Assembly: GCA_028386065.3 (NCBI GenBank)
Contig: JAKUCV010002086.1
Coordinates: 213,120-277,119 of the forward strand
Source: Turnera subulata
Taxonomy: Eukaryota > Streptophyta > Magnoliopsida > Malpighiales > Passifloraceae
Reading direction: 5' to 3'
DNA length: 64,000 bases
Each line of letters opens with the position of its first letter. Within the stretch, counting starts at the first letter, position 1. A model generated the notes under the pieces. That model saw only the letters and a program-made list of their open reading frames with translations, was not told the DNA's origin and did no database searches. Positions 55,043 through 64,000 of the stretch are shown in pieces. The position numbers and the translations under genes were made by a program.

Positions 55043-56254
55043 CCCGGTAAATATTGCTTACATTACATCCTTCCTTGTCTACTACATTTAGATACGGAAT
55101 TTGAGAGTTTTCTTTTTATTTTTCCTTTCTTTCTTTCCTTCCGTATTTAAAGCCTTCAAAAATCTAACTTGCGTCTTCTTTTCACATCAAAATTTCAGAA
55201 ACTATTCAAATGTCCAACTCCAAAATGGAAAGACCCCTATAATAAATCTGATAGTGCTGATTCTAGATTAGTTGGCCCCTCAGATTGGACCAACTACAAA
55301 GAAAGATATTTTTTTCAAAAAAAAAAAAAAACAATCCAACTTGGGCTACCAACATTTCTAAATCTGCTCCATCGGCACATTACATACATAGAAATAGTAC
55401 AATATCCCGTGTCTCACACGGAATTAATAATTTATCTTATGTATTAATATTTATTAAAAAAATAAAATTGAATTAAACAATAATTTCATCAAAATTAAGA
55501 AAAGTTGATTTTTTTTTCTGCACAAATAAAAAAATTAAATACTTAAACAAAAAAATATAGTATAAAAAGAAAGTGATTGTGAAGATGCAACAATAATACT
55601 CAGTTATATGAAACATACAATTCATAGGTAAATTTTAGAGAATGATTTGAAATAAAACTATATTTGTGAGGGGGAGACTACAATTAAATAGAGTAAAATT
55701 AATAAATATTATTATTATTATCTTTGTTTACTATTTTAAAACAAAGATAATTTGAATTAAAAAGAGAAAAAGAAAGATAATTCTAAAGAAATAATTTAAA
55801 ATAGATAGAGGGAGCCACATGTCCTTTTACATATCCTTTTAAATTAACATGTGTCATTATGAAGCGGCCCGACCCGTATTTACCGGATACAGTAAACACG
55901 TGCCGAAACTATTCTTATTGATAGAACAGGCAGTACATCGCAGTAAAATACTACACAATAAAATTCAATTACAACAGCAAACCGTATATTACAACTGTCA
56001 CCCATACTCGGGGACCATTATTCAATCCACACACAATACTCAACAATAGCAGCATAATCCAGTATAAACAGCATCATAAGCAGTAAGGAAAGCAACAATA
56101 GAGCAACATATATAACACAACACCAGAAGACTTATATGCACATGCAGCGGAGGTATGGATCTGGAGTCAGGTGGAGAAGAATGCAGCAGCCATCGAACGT
56201 CGTACCTGAACTACGAAACAACTCAACCTACGGGATGAAACCCCGCAGGCGAGG

Positions 56255-56275
56255 GGTGAGTCCGAAGTGCTCACC
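56255..56275 (-). other. Terminal LTR hairpin
   Basis: GGTGAG and CTCACC pair around a nine-base loop. Next to it, CCTACGGG (56227-56234) and CCCGCAGG (56242-56249) form a second hairpin with one wobble pair. Confidence 0.65.
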
Positions 56276-56490
56276 GACCATGGATAAACAGAGATATGCA
56301 GGCAACCGTAATACTTTTGAAGTAAATACAGGCAAAGACAACACAGAGATCAACCAAATCAGGTCTGAGCCAAGACCAAAAGAATATTTATTATTATTAC
56401 CAATTTTATCTTCCGGGCCCCTGTCACTGGACAAGCTAGGGTTGTACCTGGTTATTAACTACTTCCGGATGCCAGGCCAAAATACAATCC

Positions 56491-56563
56491 GAGATCAACA
56501 TCCCAATAACAACCAATCCGGGATCAACATCCCAATATCCAAATCATCCGGGATCAACATCCC
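56491..56563 (-). repeat. Three-hairpin array in the gypsy LTR
   Basis: In LTR sense the units are GGGAT-GTTG-ATCCC twice (56563-56550, 56533-56520) and GGGAT-GTTG-ATCTC (56504-56491). The conserved block with GTGACAGGGGCCC follows at 56427-56400. Confidence 0.8.
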
Positions 56564-58624
56564 CAACAACCATACCAAACCGGCCATGACACCACAGAAC
56601 TAGCCTCTAACCATCTAGCCGTACCACTACTTTCCAGGTGACAATTAAATCATCATCTCAAATTCAGTTCCAATTCCAATACTCTATCCTCAATTATCCA
56701 ACTTCCTAATATCTCAGTTTATTCCATAGACTCAACCAATCAACAATCTCATATCACTAATTATTCACAATTAACAGTTCAACAATTACTCACAATATCC
56801 ACAAGACCAACAACACAGTCCAGCAACAGCAACAATTGTAACCATAGCAATCAAATAACTAACAATGATCATCACAACAGTTCAATCAAACAACAAAAAC
56901 ACACACAGTATTACGGGCACATATCCAAGGTTATCCATCCTCACCTTAGCCGATTATCAATTTTGGAAATGCCCAACAGATTCTAAGTCCGGTTCCTCAG
57001 GTATCTGCTCGTTATCAACTCCTATATCAAACAAATAATATGCACACATAAGATGATATGCAATTGCCAGACTAATACTGTGTACCGAAAAATAAATACT
57101 GACTTGTCTTGGTTACTGCCTCGGGTTATTTCCATTATCATCATAATTCACCATTTATTCTCCAGTGTTAAAAATACACTATACCTATACTCGGTTATTA
57201 TTCCGGTATAGTTCTTACTTTGATAATACCCTTTCCATATTTATTTTCTTAAGTATATACCCTTCCAAATATTTTATACTATTCAAAATATATTTACCAT
57301 ATGATATATTCTCCCCAAAAATAAACCTTGATATGTTTTATATTTTTTTCCATTTAATTACCAAAACTATATTTATTTTTATTTCCAGACTATTCCCCCT
57401 TTTTTTTTAGATTTATTCCCTTCTCTTTTGTTTTTTTTTTTAATACAGACTAGGCTGGACTATGCAGCCCATGACCAAGCCCAGGTGCAAGGCCCAGGCC
57501 ATGGCTGCAAGCCCAGCTTCACGGTCCAAGACATGAGACAAGGACCCAGGCCCGCTGGTCCCCAGCCCATCAACAACGCAGCCTAGGCACGCGTCCGGGT
57601 CAACCCGACCCAGAGCCACGACCCGCAGCGTGTAACGGGTCGAGCACACATCCGGGTTACCTTCAACCCGTGGATGGCTCACCTTGGGTCTCTGCAGGCG
57701 GCGACGAACGGCGATGCAGCGAGCACGGCAGATGGCGAGGCGTCGGTGACGAGGAAGGCGACGCGGAAGAGGAGGAGGTGTGACGACGGAGGCAGCCACA
57801 GGACGGAGGAGACGACCTGATGGACTGCTCGTCGGATTCTCGGCCATGTGCAGTGCATCGGGCGGCGAGACCAAGCGGCGACGGCTGCGTCTGGTCAGCG
57901 ACTGCACAGGGAACGGTATGACAAGGGTGGTGGTGACTGAGGGCTCGGCCGGTGGTCTCGGCTGTTCACAGGTGGCAGTGGTGTGGAGAAGAAAGAAAAG
58001 AAAATGGAAAGGAAAGGAGGGGGTGACGTGGCAGCCGGTGGGTGGTGTGTTTGTTGTTTTTTTTCTTTCTTTCTTTCTTTTGCAGGTTGGGTTTTGTGGG
58101 TGTACTGGATTTGAATTTTTGCAGAGAAAGGAACGGGAAGAGAAGCTGGGCAGTGGGTTTCCATTTTGCGGTGGTGAGTGGATGAATGTGATACTAGGAA
58201 GCAGAATGTTATGAGCTAAAGGTTGCAAATACAGATGAGGCACGGGCAAAGTACTGGCAACGCACGGGTCTAACAATCTGCTCACAAGCTTCACAGTAGA
58301 AGGCGGCGGTAGCCTAATACTGTGCAGCATGTGAGGCGGGTTCTGTCCGGACCAGAAAGTAACCATTATACCCCCTTGACTTTGTTTCTGGTCCGATATC
58401 TCGGGGTTAAGCCTGACTTTTCTGAAGATTCCTGGACCCGAAAAATTCCAACTTTGGTCCGTAAAATCCGCAGAAAAATTCTGAACGTGGGACAGGGCTC
58501 GGTTTCGGAATCCGAAGCTCGAATTACCATAAATTAATTATCCAAGATTAATTTTAATGGTAAATAACTGTATAAAAACTTTTACAGTACCGGTAAAAAT
58601 GCGAAAATTACCCGGGTTGTTACA

Positions 58625-58641
58625 GCCTACCCACCTTAAAA
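58625..58641 (-). other. Polypurine tract region
   Basis: In sense, AAGGTGGGTAGGC directly precedes the 3' LTR, as in other Tekay/Del elements. Confidence 0.6.
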
Positions 58642-58659
58642 GATTTTCGTCCCCGAAAT

Positions 58660-61600
58660 TCACTCTGATGTTGGAAACAGATGCGGATACTGAGAACGCA
58701 TGTGCTCCTCAACTTCCCATGTAGACTCGTTCGCAGAGTGCTTGCTCCACTTAACTTTTACCATTAGAATGACTCGGTTCCTCAACTGTCTGACCTCTCG
58801 GGCAAGAATCTGCTCTGGCAACTCTGTATACGTAAGATCCTCTACGACCTCAACATCTGCTGTAGTAACTACGTGACTCGGATCTGATCTGTACCTCCTC
58901 AATATGGAAACATGGAACACATCATGAATCCGTGACAACTCCTCTGGTAAAGATAATCTGTACGCCAAGGGTCCAACCCTTTCCACGATCTCATACGGTC
59001 CAATGTACCTGGGACTCAGCTTCCCTCTTTTCCCAAATCTGATAATTCCTTTCCATGGTGCAACTCGAAGGAAAACTCTTTCTCCCACCTGGTACTCCAT
59101 CTCACGACGATGCTTATCAGCATAACTCTTCTGTCAGTCCTGTGCTGCTCTCATACTCTGCTTAACTACCTGAATCTTATCAATTGTCTGCTTGACCAAA
59201 TCTAGACCCACAATCAAACAGAGACCTTCTTCATCCCAACATACTGGACTTCGGCATTTCCTTCCGTAAAGGGCTTCAAACGGTGGCATGCCAATACTGG
59301 AATGAAAACTGTTGTTGTAGGCGAACTCTGCTAAAGACAAATACTGATCCCAACTCCCATTGAAATTAAGAGCACAAGCCCTTAACATGTCCTCTAGTGT
59401 CTGAATAGTCCTTTCTGAGTGTTCGTCTGTCTGAGGATGAAAAGCGGTACTGAAACTCAGCTTCGCTCCCAATGCTGCTTGCAGACTCTTCCAAAACTGC
59501 GATGTGAATCTCGGATCTCTGTCTGAGACTATGGACTTAGGGATTCCATGCAGTCTCACAATCTCTGCAACATATAGTCTCGCCAACTTGTCCAGGGTGT
59601 CTGTCTTTCGGATGGGGAGAAAATGAGCTGATTTTGTAAGTCGATCAACAATAACCCAGATGGCATCATGCTGTCTCCGAGTCAACGGTAGTCCAACCAC
59701 AAAATACATAGTGATCATCTCCCACTTCCACTCTGGCACTGTCAAAGATCTCAATTTTCCTGCTAGAGCCTGATGCTCGGCTTTCACTTGCTGTCGGTGA
59801 TACACTTAGCAACATACCCGGCTACATCTTTCTTCATATGCAGCCACAAAAAATGACTCCTCAAATTTTGATACATCTTGGTGCTTCCGGGATGTATCGC
59901 ATACGGCGTCATATGTCCTTCTTCTAGAATCTGACTGCGTAGGTCACCAACACAGGGTACACATAGACGTTTCCCCAACATCAATGCACTATCCTCAGCT
60001 ATGTGAAACTTGTCTTCTTTTCCACTGCGGACTGCTTCCTCCAGCTTGATCAAGTCGGGATCTCCCTCTTGTAGTTCCACAATCCAGCCTCTCAGGTTAG
60101 ACTTGACTTTAATATGGGTCAACAAAGCTCTTGTCTCGTCCACTGACAAATCAACTCCCATCTTCCTTAACTCGATAAGAGAAGACATCGAGTAGGTTGT
60201 GGAAGCTTCTTCTGGTTGTCTCCGGCTCAAAGCATCTGCTACAACATTAGCTTTTCCAGGGTGATACTCAATATTGCAGTCATAATCATTCAGCAACTCA
60301 ACCCAACGTCTTTGTCGTAGGTTAAGTTCCTTATGAGTTATGATGTACTTGAGACTCTTATGTTCTGTGAAAATTCGGCATCTCTCTCCAAACAGGTAAT
60401 GTCGCCAAATCTTCAAAGCAAGGATCACTGCGGCTATCTCTAGATCAAGTGTCGGATAATTCTTCTCATGTGGTCTTAACTGTATCGAAGCATAAGCAAT
60501 CACTCGGCCCTCTTGCATCAGAACTGCCCCCAAACCAAGACCTGAAGCATCACAAAACAGGACGTACTCCACTCCTGGCTTAGGTACTGTCAAAACTGGT
60601 GCTGATGTCAACTTCTTCTTCAGTTCGTCAAAACTCTTCTGGCAGGCTTCACTCCAAACAAAGGCTTGATCTTTCCTCATTAGCTTGGTCATAGGACTGG
60701 CTATCAAGGAAAAACCCTCGATGAATCTCCGGTAATATCCTGCAAGGCCAAGAAAACTTCTGACTTCAGGTACCGTCTTGGGTGGCTCCTATTCTTGAAC
60801 AGCTTTCACTTTGGCAGGGTCAACCTTAATCCCATCCCCGGATACAACATGTCCAAGGAATGCAACCTCTTCAAGCCAAAATTCGCACTTGCTGAACTTG
60901 GCATACAACTGTTTCTCTCGCAGCCTCTGTAGTACAACCCCTAGGTGTTCTTCATGTTCTTCCCTGCTCTTGGAGTATATCAGAATATCGTCGATGAAGA
61001 CTACCACGAACTTGTCCAAGAACTTGTTCAGGACCAAGTGCATCAAGCACATGAAAACTACAAGTGCATTGGTCAAGCCGAAAGGAACCACTGTGAACTC
61101 AAAATGTCCATACCGAGTACGGAAGGTTGTCTTCGGTATGTCTTTCTCTGCAATCTTGACCTGATGGTAGCCAGATCGAAGATCAATCTTGGAAAATACG
61201 GTAGCTCCCTGTAACTAATCAAAAGAGGTCATCAATCTTGGGAAGCTGGTACTTGTTCTTCACTATCACTTTGTTCAGCTGTCGGTAGTCCACACGCATA
61301 CGCAAACTGCCATCTTTCTTTTTCACGAACAGAACTGGTGATCCCCTAGGTGATGTACTAGGCCTGATAATTCCTTTCTCCAGCAGCTTATCTAACTGTT
61401 TCTTCAACTCCTAAAGTTTTATCGGTGCCATCCGATATGGTGCCATCGAGAAGGGTGTCACTCCCGGCATCAGATCGATGGTGTACTCAACTTCCCTGTC
61501 AGGTGGCAATCCTGGTAGATCCTCCAGAAATACATCTGGAAACTCTCTGACAACTATGATGTCCCCCAAAATTGGAGTCTGAACTTCTTCGCCTTTGACA

Positions 61601-63294
61601 TGTGTCAGCAAGGCTTCTGGACCGTGCGGGTTTATTCCAAAATCCTGATTAGTAGAGATACTACATGTAGCAGCAGCTCTCCCAATGCCTGTCAACAAAA
61701 CCTGTCGCCCACTATCGGATGTTAGCAGCACTTCCTTGGTTCGACAGTTTACCATAGCACTGTACCTGGACAACCAATCCATCCCCAAGATGATATCGAA
61801 ACCTCCCATGTTCATCACAACCAACCGTGCAAGAAAAACTTCGCTACCGTATGAAAGCGAAACGTCTCTGCACACATGGGTTAACCTGACCACTATACCC
61901 GCAGGTAACCTAACCCTCATCGGACAAGTTAAACTCTCTTCCATACAGTTATGTTGTGTTGCAAAACTTTGCGAGACAAAAGAATGCGTAGCACCAGGAT
62001 CAATCAAAGTATAAGTAATGCTACCAAAGACTGTAAAAGTACCTGCTATAACATCGGCATTCTCTGGATCTTTATCAGCGATGATCACAAATGCTCTCGG
62101 CACTGCTGCACTCTGATTCATGGCTGACTAGGTACTAGCAGGAACAGCTCCACATCCTCAGCCTCGGCCAACTCCAGAACCACTAGGAACACTAGCAACT
62201 AAAGCTTGCAGTGTCTGAGTAGGTGCCGTACCTCCAGATCTTCCCAACTTGGGACAAGAATATCGGTAGTGCCCAACTTCGTTACACTCATAGCATCTCA
62301 CCTGAGACAGAGGAGGTCTCGGGCGAGTATTCCAAGATGAAGTCCCCCCAGACTGAGTCCAAGAACTACCTCGATTGTTGTAGGTGTTGTTGTTCCATCT
62401 ACATCCCTGACTTACTGGCATGAATCGGCTCTGTCCATATCCTAACCGATTCGCTGGTGTCTGGAACCTCTTGTTCTGTCAACCAGAACTCTGTGCAGCT
62501 TGTCTCTTACGGATCTCCTATTGCTCTCTCTCATTGCCCAACCAGATAATCTCAACTCTCAAGGCATCTGATAGCATGTCCTGGTAAGTCTCGTAAACCT
62601 TGCACCTCATGACTGTCTGGATATCAGATCGAAGACCATCCCAAAAATGTTTACATCTGGCCTCCGAAGTAGATACAAACTCACTGGCGTAGATGGACAG
62701 GCGGTTGAACTTGATCTCATACTCATTAACCGTCTGTTCTGCCCCCTGTTGCAGTCCCAGAAACTCTCGTCTCAGCTGGTCCTGGTACGCCTCAGAAACA
62801 AACTTCCTTCGGAACATCTCCATGAACTGATTCCATGGCATAGTGATAGGTGTCGGTAGGTCCCTGGTTGTAGACTCCCACCAATCAACGGCATCTCCTC
62901 TAAACATAGCAGTGGCATATCTGGTCCGCTTGTCATTCCTGCATGTCAGTTTCAGCATAACCCTGTTCATCTGTCTGAGCCACTGATCAGCATCCTGTGG
63001 TGTAGTAACACCGGTGAAAATCTCTGCCCCAAGCTTCTCCAGCTTCATATACACTGGATCCTCGACTGGTCCCTGGTTTTCCTGTTCCCGAGCTTCCATG
63101 GCATCTATACGTGCATCTTTGGCATCTTTCCTTCGCAGAATCTGAGTTACCACGTTTAACATCTGCGTAGGGTCTCCCAAAGGAACAATCAGAGGATGTT
63201 CCGGACCTCCCGCAACTTGCTGCGGTTGTTCCACCGATACCTGATTGTCTTCTAGGTGACCTCCAGCGCGCAGATTCCCTCCAACCGGATCCAT
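58660..63294 (-). pseudogene. Ty3/gypsy gag-pol polyprotein, inactivated
   Basis: Gag opens at 63294 (MDPVGGNLRAG) with the retrotransposon gag core (WLRQMNRVMLKLTC, then YQDQLRREFLGLQQG). The zinc knuckle CYECNEVGHYRYSC lies near 62300. The protease has IDPGATHSFVSQ (about 62010), with Pro where Ser/Thr is catalytic-site standard. Reverse transcriptase follows ([19 protein letters not shown] about 61350; FIDDILIYS about 60990), then RNase H ([15 protein letters not shown] about 60560; DALSRRQ about 60220). Integrase shows the D,D,E region with VDRLTKSAHFLP (about 59640), SDRDPRFTSQFW (about 59520) and HPQTDEHSER (about 59430). The chromodomain ends at 58660 (VILMVKVKW...STWEVEEHM). Stops occur at about 62520, 62480, 62158, 62128, 61411, 60786 and 59131. 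Frameshifts occur near 61217 in RT and near 59800, where the integrase zinc finger is damaged. Confidence 0.92.
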
Positions 63295-63404
63295 TCGTCT
63301 TACCTATATGAGAATGTATATGTATGCATGTCATATCATGACAGATCTTATGTACAGGCAAGCAATCATGCAATCACAATCATGTCCCTATTGACCCACT
63401 GCCT

Positions 63405-63416
63405 GCTCCGCTACCA
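63405..63416 (-). other. Primer-binding site (tRNA-Met-like variant)
   Basis: In sense, TGGTAGCGGAGC begins three bases after the 5' LTR. It equals the copia site at 25235-25246 and differs from the standard plant initiator-Met site at two positions. Confidence 0.7.
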
Positions 63417-63419
63417 AAA

Positions 63420-64000
63420 TGAAGCGCCCCGACCCGTATTTATCGGATACAGTAAACATGTGCCGAAACTATTCTTATTGATAGAACAGGCAGTACATCG
63501 CAGTAAAATACTACACAGTAAAATTCAATTACAACAGCAAACCGTATATTACAACTTTCACCCATACTCGGGGACCATTATTCAATCCACACACAATACT
63601 CAACAATAGCAGCATAATCCAGAATAAACAGCATCATAAGCAGTATAGGAAAGCAGCAATACAGCAACATATATAACACAGCACCAGAAGACTTATATGC
63701 ACATGCAGCGGAGGTATGGATCTGGAGTCAGATGGAGAAGAATGCAGCAGCCATCGAACGTCGTACCTGAACTACGAAACAACTCAACCTAAGGGATGAA
63801 ACCCCGCAGGCGAGGGGTGAGTCCGAAGTGCTCACCGACCATGGATAAACAGAAATATGCAGGCAACCGTAATACTTTTGAAGTAAATACAGGCAAAGAC
63901 AACACAGAGATAAACCAAATCATGACTGAGCCAAGACCAAAAGAATATTTATTATTATTACCAATTTTATCTTCCGGGCCCTTGTCACTGGACAAGCCAG
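63420..64000 (-). repeat. 5' LTR of the gypsy element, truncated by the window
   Basis: It matches 55860-56440 closely. Its sense-strand end GGGGCGCTTCA lies at 63430-63420. The rest continues beyond 64000. Confidence 0.9.

Larger units (their letters stand above)
54861..55859 (-). promoter_or_regulatory. CCR promoter and upstream AT-rich region
   Basis: The first 180 bases upstream of the ATG hold the leader, TATA box and MYB-type sites listed separately. Beyond about 55100 the DNA is AT-rich without recognisable genes, up to the gypsy LTR at 55860. Confidence 0.55.
55860..58624 (-). repeat. 3' LTR of the gypsy element (2.8 kb)
   Basis: In sense it begins TGTAACAACCCGGGT at 58624 and ends CGGGCCGCTTCA at 55860. 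It shares family B layout with the solo LTRs at 2937 and 29103. A 308-codon open frame at 58366-57440 lies in the GC-rich segment in LTR sense; it is rich in Pro, Arg and Ser, has no known domain, and its homologous place is not open in the LTR at 2937. Confidence 0.9.
55860..64000 (-). mobile_element. Ty3/gypsy chromovirus (Tekay/Del-like), 5' LTR cut by window end
   Basis: On the minus strand the order is 5' LTR (from beyond 64000 to 63420), primer-binding site, gag, protease, reverse transcriptase, RNase H, integrase, chromodomain, polypurine tract and 3' LTR (58624-55860). By eye the two LTRs differ at about 19 of the first 580 comparable bases, roughly 3%, so the insertion is fairly young. 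CATTA (55855-55859) is the left target copy; the right copy is outside. The coding region has several stops and frameshifts. Confidence 0.92.

Noticed and set aside
56136..56603. 155-codon ORF in the gypsy LTR
   Set aside because: It is antisense to the LTR and runs through the hairpin array; no family match.
55860..64000. Endogenous pararetrovirus
   Set aside because: The element has LTRs, an integrase and a chromodomain in Ty3/gypsy order, and no movement or coat protein.

Overview
The window is nuclear DNA of a flowering plant, almost certainly a eudicot. It has two intron-rich plant genes with GT-AG introns in an AT-rich, transposon-dominated background: plant L1-type LINEs with zinc-knuckle ORF1s, Ty3/gypsy chromovirus and Ty1/copia elements, hAT-type MITEs and Helitrons. 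The species cannot be named from the sequence alone.

Layout. 1-2677: 3' part of an LTR, then a LINE 3' fragment. 2806-6058: a MITE split by a 2.8-kb solo LTR. 6059-18405: a minus-strand LINE bounded by a 21-bp target duplication and interrupted by a nearly full-length plus-strand LINE (10154-16249) and a 143-bp LINE tail (8534-8676). 18728-21052: a hAT-like MITE split by a 1.6-kb solo LTR related to the LTR at position 1. 22236-23776: an inverted-repeat element and a short Helitron. 24786-27224: a copia element reduced to gag-protease, with a CTTAG target duplication. 28699-41722: a degenerate Helitron region with RPA-like and helicase exons, invaded by a 3.4-kb solo LTR; part of this was later duplicated in tandem (unit about 3.79 kb). 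42145-49270: an NRAMP metal transporter gene (13 coding exons, 542 aa). 50999-54860 (minus): a cinnamoyl-CoA reductase gene (5 exons, 338 aa). 55860-64000 (minus): a chromodomain Ty3/gypsy element, its 5' LTR cut by the window edge.

Only the NRAMP and CCR genes look like functional host genes. They converge tail to tail with about 1.7 kb between stop codons. NRAMP would move divalent metals (Mn/Fe class) across a membrane; CCR is the entry enzyme of monolignol biosynthesis. They share no pathway.

The most unexpected signal is in the LTRs. The three related LTRs (2937-5752, 29103-32496, 55860-58624) carry, at the same relative place, an array of small hairpins in which the loop is constant while the stems change in a compensated way. 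They also share a downstream conserved block, a second hairpin near the LTR end, a splice-donor-like site and a cluster of TGGGCY motifs. A second LTR family (1-1239 and 19346-20976) has its own hairpin array just upstream of its TATA box.
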